A stretch of 64,000 bases of DNA from Pseudomonas mangiferae (GTDB taxonomy: Bacteria > Pseudomonadota > Gammaproteobacteria > Pseudomonadales > Pseudomonadaceae), in NCBI RefSeq assembly GCF_007109405.1, contig NZ_VJOY01000001.1:186001-250000 (forward strand), in the 5' to 3' direction. Numbering within the stretch: position 1 is the first letter of the stretch; each line of letters begins with the position of its first letter. The notes below the pieces were generated by a model. That model had not been told where the DNA came from and did no database searches. It saw only the letters and a program-made list of their open reading frames with translations. This document shows positions 33,644 to 42,620 of this stretch, piece by piece. The translations under genes and the position numbers were made by a program.

Positions 33644-34843
33644 ATGCGAGACGCGCTGATCGTTTCCCCGCTCCGGACCCCCATCGGCAAGTTCGGCGGC
33701 GCCCTGGCAGCGCTGACCGCCGACCAGCTGGCGGCGACCATGATCCGTACCCTGGTGGGCCGCCTGGGCCTGCCGGCGGAAACCCTCGACGAAGTGATCG
33801 TCGCCCAGTCCTACGCCTCCAGCGAGGCGCCCTGCATGGGCCGCTACGCCGCGCTGCTGGCGGACCTCCCCCTGGAAGTGCCCGGCTACACCCTGGACCG
33901 CCGCTGCGGTTCCGGCCTGCAGGCCCTGGCCGATGCGGCAATGCAGGTGCAGAGCGGCCACGCCGACGCGGTGCTGGTGGTGGGCGTGGAGAGCATGAGC
34001 AACATCGAGTACTACAGCACCGACATGCGCTGGGGCGCCCGGGCCGGCAGTGTGCGTCTGCACGACCGCCTGGAGCGCGGCCGCGAGCGGTCCCAGCCGC
34101 AGGAGCGCTTCGGTTATATCTCCGGCATGCCGGAGACCGCGGAAAACCTCGCCCGCGACTACGCCATCAGCCGCGAGGACGCCGACCGGTTCGCCGTGCG
34201 CAGCCACCAGAACGCCGCGGCGGCCTGGCGTGACGGGCGCTTCGCCGAGGAGGTGGTGCCCATCGACGTACCCGGCAAGCGCGGCGCCCGCACCACCGTG
34301 TCGATGGACGAGGGCATCCGCGAGGACGCCAGCCTGGACAGCCTCGGCGGGCTGCGGGTGCTGCTGCCCGACGGCGTGTGCACGGCCGGCAACTCCAGCC
34401 AGCAGAACGATGCCGCCGCCGTGTGTCTGGTGGTCTCCCCGGACTATGCCGCTCGCCACGGCCTCAAGCCCCTGGCGAAGCTGGTGGACTGGGCCGCGGC
34501 GGGCTGCGACCCGGCGCGCATGGGCATCGGCCCGGTGCCGGCGGTGGCCCGGCTGCTGCAGCGCACCGGCCTCGGCCTGGGCGACATGGACCTGATCGAG
34601 GTGAACGAAGCCTTCGCCGCCCAGGCCCTGGCGGTGCTGCGGGAATGGCGCCTGGAAGAAGACGACCCGCGGGTGAACGTCAACGGCTCGGGGATTTCCC
34701 TCGGCCACCCCATCGGCGCCACCGGGGTGCGCATCATGACCACGCTGCTCCACGAGATGCAGCGCCGCGGCGCCCGCTACGGGCTAGAAACCATGTGCAT
34801 CGGCGGCGGCCAGGGCATGGCCGCGCTGTTCGAGCGCGTCTGA
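33644..34843 (+). CDS. thiolase (acetyl-CoA acyltransferase)
   Basis: The ATG at 33644 gives 399 residues. The nucleophile cysteine is in LDRRCGSGLQALADA, and the second catalytic set is ISLGHPIGATGVRI and ETMCIGGGQGMAALFERV. It resembles 3-ketoadipyl-CoA and acetoacetyl-CoA thiolases and would cleave a 3-oxoacyl-CoA to acetyl-CoA plus a shortened acyl-CoA. It is the first gene of an operon with an alpha/beta-hydrolase and a metallo-hydrolase. Substrate could be a product of the CoA-transferase encoded at 40015. Confidence 0.93.
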   Translation: MRDALIVSPLRTPIGKFGGALAALTADQLAATMIRTLVGRLGLPAETLDEVIVAQSYASSEAPCMGRYAALLADLPLEVPGYTLDRRCGSGLQALADAAMQVQSGHADAVLVVGVESMSNIEYYSTDMRWGARAGSVRLHDRLERGRERSQPQERFGYISGMPETAENLARDYAISREDADRFAVRSHQNAAAAWRDGRFAEEVVPIDVPGKRGARTTVSMDEGIREDASLDSLGGLRVLLPDGVCTAGNSSQQNDAAAVCLVVSPDYAARHGLKPLAKLVDWAAAGCDPARMGIGPVPAVARLLQRTGLGLGDMDLIEVNEAFAAQALAVLREWRLEEDDPRVNVNGSGISLGHPIGATGVRIMTTLLHEMQRRGARYGLETMCIGGGQGMAALFERV

Positions 34844-34854
34844 GGAGGCCATCG

Positions 34855-35712
34855 ATGAACTGGTACGACGCCAACGGCACCGCCCTGCGTTATCAGCTGG
34901 GGGAGGGCGACGGCCCGACCCTGGTGTTGATCCACGAGATGGGCGGCTCCCTGGAGAGCTGGGACGAAGTCTGGACGGCCCTGCCGGGGCTGCGCCTGCT
35001 GCGTTACGACACCCGCGGCGCCGGGCTTTCCCAGAAGATCGTCGGCGAGGTGGAGATCGACCAGCACGTGGACGATCTCGCCGCGCTGCTGGACGGCCTC
35101 GGCCTGCAAGGCCCGGTGTCCCTGGCCGGGGTCGCGGTGGGCGCGGCCATCGCCATTCGCTTCGCCGCCCGCCACCCGCAGCGGGTGGACGCCCTGGTGG
35201 CCATGGCGCCGGCCTGCGGGGTCGCCGAGGCGGCCCGGGAGGGCGCGTTGCAACGGGCCGCGGCGATCCGCCGGGAGGGCCTGACGGAGACCGTCGCCGC
35301 GCTGCTGGAAAAGACCTGGCCGGTGCCGCTGCGCAGCGACCCGGCCCGCTACGAGACCTTCCGCCTGCGCTGGCAGGGCGGCGACCCCCAGGGCTTCGCC
35401 GCGGTGTTCGCCATGCTGGCGCGGATGAACCTGGACGGCGACCTGCCGCGCCTGCCGCCGCGCACCCTGCTGGTGGCCGGCGAGTACGACGGCCTGCGGC
35501 CGCCGGCGGAAATCGACCGGCTGGCGGCCCTGGCGCCCCAGGCGGAAGCGCTGCACGTCGCCTCCGGCCACTTCATGCCGGTGCAGAGCCCGCGCCTGGT
35601 GAGCACCCTGCTGCGGCGCTTCGTCGGCGAGGGCGCACGTGGCGCCGCAATCTACCCGGCGTTCATCGCCGACCCGGCCAACCGGGCGGGCGCCAGCGGC
35701 CACGCCGCCTGA
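34855..35712 (+). CDS. alpha/beta-hydrolase fold protein lacking the nucleophile serine
   Basis: The 285-residue protein resembles 3-oxoadipate enol-lactonases (PcaD): GDGPTLVLIHEMGGSLESWDEV, LRYDTRGAGLSQ, VDDLAALLDGLGL. The nucleophile elbow, normally G-x-S-x-G, reads AGVAVGAAIAIRFA, so an alanine replaces the serine (codon GCG). The acid (VAGEYDGL) and histidine (ASGHFMPVQSP) positions persist. A 30-residue tail (GAAIYPAFIADPANR onward) follows the usual end. It may use another chemistry, such as a C-C lyase or non-hydrolytic role, or be inactive. It lies 11 bp after the thiolase gene. Confidence 0.85.
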   Translation: MNWYDANGTALRYQLGEGDGPTLVLIHEMGGSLESWDEVWTALPGLRLLRYDTRGAGLSQKIVGEVEIDQHVDDLAALLDGLGLQGPVSLAGVAVGAAIAIRFAARHPQRVDALVAMAPACGVAEAAREGALQRAAAIRREGLTETVAALLEKTWPVPLRSDPARYETFRLRWQGGDPQGFAAVFAMLARMNLDGDLPRLPPRTLLVAGEYDGLRPPAEIDRLAALAPQAEALHVASGHFMPVQSPRLVSTLLRRFVGEGARGAAIYPAFIADPANRAGASGHAA

Positions 35713-35758
35713 GCCCGCGCCCCGGCGCCGTCACTATTACAAGAGAGGAACCCACGCC

Positions 35759-36649
35759 ATGATGCAGTCCCGCATGATCGGAGACATCAAAGTCACCCGC
35801 ATCCTCGAGTACGCCGGCCCCACCCACGACCCGGCGTTCCTCTTCCCGGACATGGACCGCAGCGTGCTGGACGAGTACCGCGGCCTGATGGCGCCCCACC
35901 ACTGGGTGCCCCACATGAACAAGCTGATCGTCACCATCCAGTTCTGGGTGGTGCACGTGGGCAGCGAGATCATCGTGGTGGACACTGGCGTCGGCAACTT
36001 CAAGCCCCGCGCCGCCATCCCGCGGATGAACATGCTCAACACCCTGGTGCGGGAATGGATGACCGCCGCCGGCGCGCCGCCGGAGAAGGTCACCCACGTG
36101 GTGATCACCCACCTGCACTCCGACCACGTGGGCTGGAACACCACCTGGCAGGACGGCCGCTGGGTGCCGACCTTCCCCAATGCCCGCTACCACCTGCCCA
36201 AGGACGACTTCGTGTTCTGCCGCGAGGGCAAGAACAAGGAGCCGGGGGTGATCGACGTGTTCGGCGACTCGTTCTTCGACAGCGTGATGCCCGTCGTCGA
36301 CGCCGGCCTCGCCGAGATGATGGAGCCGGGCCAGGAGATCGCCGACTGCCTGGTGGTGGAGCCGGCCCCGGGCCACAGCCCCGGCCAGGTGACCTTCCGC
36401 GTGCGCTCCGGCGGCGAGGAAGGGATCTTCTGCGGCGACATCCTGCACAGCCCGGTGCAGATCGTGCGGCCCGACATCAACTCCGGCTACTGCATCTGGG
36501 AGGACACCGCGCGCAAGACCCGCCTGGAGTTCCTCAACCGCGCGGCGGACCGCGAGGCGCTGATCATGCCGGTGCACTTCGGCGAACCCCACTGCGGCTT
36601 CATCCGCCGCGAGGGCGACGGATTCCGCTTCGAACCGTCCCACTGGTAG
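35759..36649 (+). CDS. MBL-fold metallo-hydrolase
   Basis: The 296-residue protein (ATG ATG tandem start at 35759) has the metallo-beta-lactamase signature VITHLHSDHVGW with later ligands in PAPGHSPGQVTF, FCGDILHSP and MPVHFGEPHCG. It should bind two metal ions and hydrolyse an ester, lactone or thioester. It lies 46 bp downstream of the unusual alpha/beta-hydrolase gene, behind an AAGAGAGGAA site, and could provide the missing hydrolytic step. Lactonases of the AiiA type are related, but specificity cannot be read. Confidence 0.9.
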   Translation: MMQSRMIGDIKVTRILEYAGPTHDPAFLFPDMDRSVLDEYRGLMAPHHWVPHMNKLIVTIQFWVVHVGSEIIVVDTGVGNFKPRAAIPRMNMLNTLVREWMTAAGAPPEKVTHVVITHLHSDHVGWNTTWQDGRWVPTFPNARYHLPKDDFVFCREGKNKEPGVIDVFGDSFFDSVMPVVDAGLAEMMEPGQEIADCLVVEPAPGHSPGQVTFRVRSGGEEGIFCGDILHSPVQIVRPDINSGYCIWEDTARKTRLEFLNRAADREALIMPVHFGEPHCGFIRREGDGFRFEPSHW

Positions 36650-36845
36650 CCGGCAAAGTCCCCGCCACCGGCCACGCCCGGCGGCGGGGTGGCCCCGGGG
36701 CCGCCTGCCGCCGCGAACCCCCGCGGGTTCCCACCTCTGCACGACGCGAACGCGCCGCCACGCCGGTTACCGACGAATGTCGGCTAGGCAGTGTGGCTGC
36801 CAGCCAGTACCGTGGCTCATTTCCGTTGGCAAGAACGATCCGACC

Positions 36846-37766
36846 ATGGCGATGCATTTCGATATCACCGACTTCCGGCTGTTCATCAACGTGGCCGAGA
36901 CCAGCAGCCTGACCCGGGGCGCCGAGCGCTCCTTCCTGTCGGTCCCCGCCACCAGCAACCGGATCAAGAACCTCGAAGACAACCTGGGCATGAAGCTGCT
37001 GGAGCGCTCGCCCCAGGGCGTGACCCTGACCAACGCCGGCAAGACCTACCTGCAGCACGCCCGGGTGATCCTGTCGCAGCTGGAAATGCTCACCGGCGAC
37101 CTGCAGGAATATGCGGTGGGCCTCAAGGGCCAGCTGCGCCTGCTGGCCAACACCACCGCCATCACCGAATACCTGCCGCCGGTGGTGGGGGAGTACCTGC
37201 GCACCCACCCGGACGTGCACATCGACATGCGCGAGCGGCTCAGCGACGACATCGTGCGCAGCATCCGCGACGGCAGCGCCGACCTGGGCATCGTCTCCGG
37301 CAGCGTGGTCACCGAAGGGCTGCAGAGCGTGCCTTTCGTCTCCAGCCGCCTGACCATCATCGCCCCCCATGGCCATCCGTTGCTGGAGCGGGGCGAAGTG
37401 TTTTTCAAGGAAGCGCTGTCCTACGCCTTCGTCTCGCTGCTGGAAGGCAGCGCCATCCACGTGTTCCTCAGCCGCGCCGCGGCGGCGCTGCACATCCCGC
37501 TGACCATCCGCGTGCAGGTGGCCAGCTCCGACGCGATCTTCCGCATGGTGGAGGCAGGGGCGGGCATCGCCATCGTGCCCCAGGCCGGCTTCGAGCGCCT
37601 CAAGGGCCAGCAGAAGCTGGGCGCCTGCACCCTGCTGGACCCCTGGGCGGTGCGCACCTTCCAGCTCTGCGCCCAGGATTTCGACGGCCTTTCGGCCTTC
37701 GCCCGGGACTTCGCCGACAGCCTCATCGACTGGTACCGCACGCCGGCGGACGGCGAACCCGGCTAG
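36846..37766 (+). CDS. LysR family transcriptional regulator
   Basis: This 306-residue protein has the N-terminal LysR helix-turn-helix (FDITDFRLFINVAETSSL, then VPATSNRIKNLEDNLGMKLLERS) and a co-inducer domain starting near residue 90. It stands in the centre of the catabolic region, flanked by operons whose promoters share a 41-bp element, and is therefore the natural candidate for binding it. Its own upstream region (36650-36845) shows no clear copy of the element. The inducer is unknown. Confidence 0.93.
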   Translation: MAMHFDITDFRLFINVAETSSLTRGAERSFLSVPATSNRIKNLEDNLGMKLLERSPQGVTLTNAGKTYLQHARVILSQLEMLTGDLQEYAVGLKGQLRLLANTTAITEYLPPVVGEYLRTHPDVHIDMRERLSDDIVRSIRDGSADLGIVSGSVVTEGLQSVPFVSSRLTIIAPHGHPLLERGEVFFKEALSYAFVSLLEGSAIHVFLSRAAAALHIPLTIRVQVASSDAIFRMVEAGAGIAIVPQAGFERLKGQQKLGACTLLDPWAVRTFQLCAQDFDGLSAFARDFADSLIDWYRTPADGEPG

Positions 37767-37781
37767 GCCTGCGCCTGCCTG

Positions 37782-37822
37782 CTTAAGCCCAGGCTAAGCC
37801 GGGGTTTCACAGAGCGAAATTG
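37782..37822. promoter_or_regulatory. 41-bp LysR-regulon element, copy 2 (cyclase)
   Basis: CTTAAGCC, then TAAG at the same offset, TTTC, and a GCGAAATTG end. The 5' half forms an inverted repeat TTAAGCC/GGCTAAG. It is located 88 bp before the cyclase-family ATG. Confidence 0.65.
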
Positions 37823-37910
37823 TCTGCGCCAGGCGGCTCTGGGAGCCTTGTCGCACAGGGATGCGCCGCCGTTACACACGCGGACACCACCGAAGACAAG
37901 AGGAAAGAGC

Positions 37911-38963
37911 ATGGCCGAACACCGCTGGAAACAGCGCCCCGAGGGGTCCAACTGGGGCGATTTCGGCCCCGACGACCAGCGCGGGCGCCTGAACCTGCTG
38001 ACCCCGGAGAAGGTGCTGCAAGGCATCGCCGAAGTCCGCGAAGGGCTCAGCTTCTGCCTCAGCCTGCCCCTGGACTACCCGGGCGGCAACGCGATGAACG
38101 TCAACCGCCTGCCGCCGATCCTGCGCCCGCTGCTGCGCAAGGGCGGGGTGAACATGAACTACCAGTACCAGTGGATTCAGGAAGGCCGGCCGGACGTGCT
38201 CAGCGACGACCTGGCGATCCTCCATCTGCAGTATTCGACCCAGTGGGACGCGCTGTCCCACGTCGGCGCCCTGTTCGACGCGGACGGCGACGGCGTGCCG
38301 GAGCCGCTCTACTACAACGGCTTCCGCGCCGGCAGCGATGTGCAGGGGCCCAGCGACACCGACGACTGTGGCCTGCAGGGCGCCCTCAAGCCCCACAGCA
38401 CCTCCTGCGCCCACGCCCTGGGCATCGAGCGCATGGCCGAGACCTGCGTGCAGGGGCGCGGGGTGATGATCGACCTGCACCATCACTTCGGCCTGGGACG
38501 CACTCACGTCGGCTACGACGACCTGATGCGGGTGCTGGAGGCGGACCGGGTGGAGGTCGAGAGCGGCGACCTGGTGTGCCTGCACACCGGCTACGCCGAG
38601 GCGCTGCTGGGCATGAACAAGCAACCCGACCCCAAGGCCCTGGAGCGCCTTGCCGCCGTGCTGGATGGCGAGGATTCGCGGCTGCTGAACTGGATCACCG
38701 ACAGCAACCTGGTGGCCATCGCCGCCGACAACTACTCGGTGGAGATCTTCCCCTCCGGCGACGCCGGGCCCTGCTGCTCGGTGATGCCGCTGCACCACCA
38801 CTGCCTGTTCAAGCTCGGGGTACACCTGGGTGAGTTGTGGCACCTGACGCCCCTGGCCACCTGGCTGCGGGCCAACGGCCGCAACCGCTTCCTGCTCACC
38901 GCGCCGCCGCTGCGCCTGCCCGGCGCCGTGGGCGCGCCGCTGAACCCCGTCGCCACCGTCTGA
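37911..38963 (+). CDS. cyclase family protein (kynurenine-formamidase-like hydrolase)
   Basis: The ATG at 37911 after GAGGAAAG gives 350 residues, longer than the roughly 210 of KynB and matching the long subfamily of PF04199 proteins. WGDFGPDDQRGRLNLLTPEKV is the N-terminal signature, STQWDALSHVG holds the metal-site histidine region, and GVMIDLHHHFGLG and CLHTGYAEALLG follow. Such enzymes hydrolyse amides, esters or cyclic diketones. It leads an operon with an SDR 18 bp downstream. In this setting it may open a cyclic beta-diketone or lactone, but this is inference. Confidence 0.87.
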   Translation: MAEHRWKQRPEGSNWGDFGPDDQRGRLNLLTPEKVLQGIAEVREGLSFCLSLPLDYPGGNAMNVNRLPPILRPLLRKGGVNMNYQYQWIQEGRPDVLSDDLAILHLQYSTQWDALSHVGALFDADGDGVPEPLYYNGFRAGSDVQGPSDTDDCGLQGALKPHSTSCAHALGIERMAETCVQGRGVMIDLHHHFGLGRTHVGYDDLMRVLEADRVEVESGDLVCLHTGYAEALLGMNKQPDPKALERLAAVLDGEDSRLLNWITDSNLVAIAADNYSVEIFPSGDAGPCCSVMPLHHHCLFKLGVHLGELWHLTPLATWLRANGRNRFLLTAPPLRLPGAVGAPLNPVATV

Positions 38964-38981
38964 CCTAGAAGGAGACCTGCT

Positions 38982-39683
38982 GTGTCCAACGAACGCGTGC
39001 TCATCACCGGGGGCGCCTCCGGTATCGGCGCCGCCATCGCCCAGCGCTGCCGGGAGGAGGGCTACGAGCCGGTGATCATCGACCGCGTCGGTGACGGCCT
39101 GATCGCCGACCTGGCCGATACCCGCGCCACGGCCGAAGCCCTGGAGGCGGCCCTGGCGGACGGCCCCATCACCCGCCTGGTGAACAATGTCGGCATGGTC
39201 TGCCCGGCCAGCGCCGAGGAGCAGAGCCTGGAGGACCTGGAACGGGTCTGGGCGCTGAACCTGCGCTGCTCGCTGCAATGCATGCAGGCCCTGCTGCCGG
39301 GCATGAAAGAGGCCGGCTTCGGTCGCATCCTCAACATGTCCTCCCGGGCCGCCCTCGGCAAGGAACTGCGCAGCGCCTACGCCGCCACCAAGGCCGGCCT
39401 GCTGGGAATGACCCGGGTCTGGTCCCTGGAGCTGGGGCGCTTCGGCATCACCGCCAACGCCATCGGCCCGGGGCCGATCCGCACCGAGCTGTTCGAGCGG
39501 GCCAACCCGCCGGACAGCCCGCGCACCCAGGCGATCATCGACACGGTGCCGGTCAAGCGCCTGGGCGTGCCGGACGACATCGCCCAGGCCGCCTCGTTCT
39601 TCCTCGACCGCCGCAGCGGCTTCGTCACCGGCCAGGTGCTCTACGTCTGCGGTGGCATGACCGTGGGCGTCGCCGGGGTCTGA
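38982..39683 (+). CDS. SDR family oxidoreductase
   Basis: The gene uses a GTG start at 38982 behind AAGGAGACC and encodes 233 residues. GGASGIGAA is the cofactor motif (residues 8-16), LVNNVGMVCPA replaces NNAG with NNVG, and the catalytic motif is RSAYAATKAGL. It ends VTGQVLYVCGGMTVG. It is coupled with the cyclase gene and probably reduces or oxidises a carbonyl of the same intermediate. Substrate unknown. Confidence 0.9.
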   Translation: MSNERVLITGGASGIGAAIAQRCREEGYEPVIIDRVGDGLIADLADTRATAEALEAALADGPITRLVNNVGMVCPASAEEQSLEDLERVWALNLRCSLQCMQALLPGMKEAGFGRILNMSSRAALGKELRSAYAATKAGLLGMTRVWSLELGRFGITANAIGPGPIRTELFERANPPDSPRTQAIIDTVPVKRLGVPDDIAQAASFFLDRRSGFVTGQVLYVCGGMTVGVAGV

Positions 39684-39839
39684 CCCCCGTTCCACGCGGG
39701 CGCCCGGCGCCCGCGCCTCTCCAGGCCCGGCCAGGCCGGACCCACCGCGCTTCGCGGCAGGATCCCGGCTCCCGGCCGTCTTCCACATCCTTCCGCCCGC
39801 ATGCGCGGCAGCTCGCCATTCCCCTGCCTGCCCGCACAC

Positions 39840-39880
39840 CTTAAGCCAGGGTTAAGCAGGCCTTCCGCAGACTGAAATTG
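39840..39880. promoter_or_regulatory. 41-bp LysR-regulon element, copy 3 (CoA-transferase)
   Basis: CTTAAGCCAGGGTTAAG is itself an inverted repeat (CTTAA/TTAAG). TTCC follows and the element ends CTGAAATTG. It lies 134 bp before the CoA-transferase A start, in the 331-bp gap after the SDR. The rest of the gap shows no gene. Confidence 0.6.
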
Positions 39881-39991
39881 TGGCCCTCCGGGGGCGCTGG
39901 CAAGCTGGTTTCCATCGTGCCGGCGGCCCGATTCCCACGAGTGCGCGGCCTGCCCGGGCCGTATTCGCGGCCCGGACGGCGGCCACAGGAA

Positions 39992-39999
39992 AAGAACAA
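39992..39999 (+). promoter_or_regulatory. Crc/Hfq-type motif before CoA-transferase
   Basis: AAGAACAA matches AANAANAA and overlaps the AAGAGGAA ribosome-binding region 15 bases before the ATG. Confidence 0.45.
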
Positions 40000-40014
40000 G
40001 AGGAAGCAGCAGTC

Positions 40015-40712
40015 ATGATCGACAAGCTTTTACCCAGCGCGGCCGATGCCCTGGCCGACATTCCCGATGGCGCCACCGTCGCCGTGGGCGGTTTCGGCGG
40101 CGCCGGGATGCCCGAGGACCTGATCGAGGCGCTGATCGCCCAGGGCGCCCGCGAGCTGACCCTGGTGAGCAACAACGCCGGCCAGGGCGACACTGGGCTG
40201 GCGGCGCTGCTCAAGGCCGGCCGGGTGCGGCGCATCCTCTGCTCCTACCCGCGCATGACCGGCTCCCATGTCTTCGAAGAGCTGTACCGGGCCGGGCGCA
40301 TCGAATTGGAGATCATCCCCCAGGGCAACCTGGCCGAGCGCCTGCGCGCTGCGGGCTGCGGCATCGGCGCCTTCTTCACCCCCACCGCCTACGGCACGCC
40401 GCTGGCCGAAGGCAAGGAGACCCGGGTGATCGACGGCCGCGGCTACGTGCTGGAGTACCCGATCCACGTGGACTACGCGCTGATCAACGCCGAGGCCGGC
40501 GACCGCTGGGGCAACCTGATCTACCGCAAGACCGCGCGCAACTTCAGCCCGGTGATGGCCATGGCCGCGCGCCACACCATCGCCTCGGTGGGCCGCGTCT
40601 GCGAGCTGGGCGAGCTGGACCCCGAGCAGGTGGTCACCCCCGGCATCTTCGTCAAACGCATCGTCCGGCGCACCCCCGTGGGCAGCGCGACGGCCGATCA
40701 GCAACAGGTGGG

Positions 40713-40716
<4 letters not shown>
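40015..40716 (+). CDS. 3-oxoacid CoA-transferase subunit A (PcaI/ScoA-like)
   Basis: The ATG at 40015 gives 233 residues. GATVAVGGFGGAGMPEDLIEAL is the class I CoA-transferase alpha-subunit signature, followed by LTLVSNNAGQGDTG and YPIHVDYALINAEAGDRWGN. Paired with the B subunit, it transfers CoA from succinyl-CoA or a similar donor to a 3-oxoacid. With the thiolase at 33644 it could process a 3-oxoadipate-like product. The stop overlaps the next start (ATGA), typical of these heteromeric enzymes. Confidence 0.93.
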
Positions 40717-41435
<719 letters not shown>

Positions 41436-41455
41436 GGCCGACGGAGCGCACCGGC

Positions 41456-42349
41456 ATGCCCACTTCCTCGCGCGCCGCCGACTGGCGCTGGGACCAGCGC
41501 GACCTCACCGAGCTGCTGACCCTGGAGCCCAACGGCGAGCGCAGCTTCCGCAGCTACGTCTGCGACACCAACGCCAACGGCCGGGTGTATGGCGGCCAGC
41601 TGCTGGGCCAGGCCCTGTGGGCGGCCAGCCAGACGGTGAGCGGGCGCAGCCCGAGCATGCTGCAGCTGACCTTCCTGCAGGGCGCGCGTCCCCAGGACGC
41701 CATCGAGTTCAGCGTGGACAGCCTGCAGGAGGGCCGGCGCTTCTCCAGCCGGCACGTCTACGGGGTGCAGGCCACCGGCGTGGTGCTCAGCGCCAACGCG
41801 TCGTTCCAGGCGGAGCAGCGCGACCCCGGCGACCCGCACCGGCTCAAGGGCGACTACCCGCCGCCGGAGGACCTACCGACCCTGGCGGAGCTGGCGGCGC
41901 GCTACCCGGACCGTTCGGAGGCGGTGCAGCTGCGCTTCTCCGGGCGACCGGTGCTGGACCTGCGGCCGATCCACCCGGAGGGCTACTTCGAGCGCCCGGC
42001 CCGAGAGCCGACCATCGCCTACTGGGTGCGCCTGAGCCATCCGCTGCCGGCGGAAGGCTGCCTGCAGCACGCGGCCCTGGCCTACCTGTCGGACAGCTGG
42101 CTGAACGGCAGCCTGGCGCCGCCGGTGGGCATGTTCGAGCTGTGGCAGCGCTACTACATCAGCAACCTCAACCACACCCTGTGGTTCCACAGCCTGGAGA
42201 TCGACGTCAACGACTGGCTGCTGTTCGTCAACGACGCGGTGCGCAGCCTGTCGGGTCGCGGCCTGGCCTCGACCCACATCTACCGCCGCGATGGCACATT
42301 GGTGGCCAGTGTGGCCCAGGACATGCTCATCTCGCCCCGCGCCGACTGA
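41456..42349 (+). CDS. acyl-CoA thioesterase II (TesB-like)
   Basis: The 297-residue double hot-dog protein has NGRVYGGQLLGQALWAASQTV and FLQGARPQDAIEFSVDSL in the first domain. The second contains YWVRLSHPLPAEGCLQHAALAYLSD, with the catalytic Asp region, and GLASTHIYRRDGTLVASVAQDMLI. It hydrolyses acyl-CoA to free acid and CoA. It lies 20 bp after the CoA-transferase B gene in the same operon. A role in releasing CoA from stalled intermediates is plausible. Confidence 0.92.
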   Translation: MPTSSRAADWRWDQRDLTELLTLEPNGERSFRSYVCDTNANGRVYGGQLLGQALWAASQTVSGRSPSMLQLTFLQGARPQDAIEFSVDSLQEGRRFSSRHVYGVQATGVVLSANASFQAEQRDPGDPHRLKGDYPPPEDLPTLAELAARYPDRSEAVQLRFSGRPVLDLRPIHPEGYFERPAREPTIAYWVRLSHPLPAEGCLQHAALAYLSDSWLNGSLAPPVGMFELWQRYYISNLNHTLWFHSLEIDVNDWLLFVNDAVRSLSGRGLASTHIYRRDGTLVASVAQDMLISPRAD

Positions 42350-42403
42350 GCGCCGGGCCCCGAAACACCGGCCGCGAGGCCGCTGGGAACACGCGCCGAC
42401 GCC

Positions 42404-42444
42404 CTTAGCCCAGCCGAAAGGCGAGCTTTCGCAAAGGCAAATGG
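42404..42444. promoter_or_regulatory. 41-bp LysR-regulon element, copy 4 (MFS)
   Basis: CTTAGCC at the left end, GAAAG-N5-CTTTC in the middle and GGCAAATGG at the right. The total length and the offset of the AAAG block match copies 1-3. It lies 176 bp before the MFS start, in a 271-bp gap that contains no gene. Confidence 0.55.
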
Positions 42445-42598
42445 GCGGCGAAAGGAAACTGTCGCATGCTCGGCGCGTACACAGGAATCCGCATCCGGAC
42501 GCCGCCTGCACGGACCCGCAGGCCGATGCACTCCACCCCGAACTGCCAAGCGCCGGGGTGACGATCACATGGGCTGGCACAGCCATGAGCCGATATCC

Positions 42599-42609
42599 AA
42601 TAACAAGAA
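42599..42609 (+). promoter_or_regulatory. Crc/Hfq-type motifs before MFS gene
   Basis: AATAACAAGAA contains two overlapping AANAANAA matches (AATAACAA and AACAAGAA) 12-22 bases before the ATG, covering the AAGAAGGA ribosome-binding site. Confidence 0.5.
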
Positions 42610-42620
42610 GGACGGTCGAC

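Noticed and set aside
37885-37910. GACAAGAGGAAAG leader of the cyclase gene as a Crc/Hfq site
   Set aside because: It resembles the other leaders but does not satisfy AANAANAA exactly.
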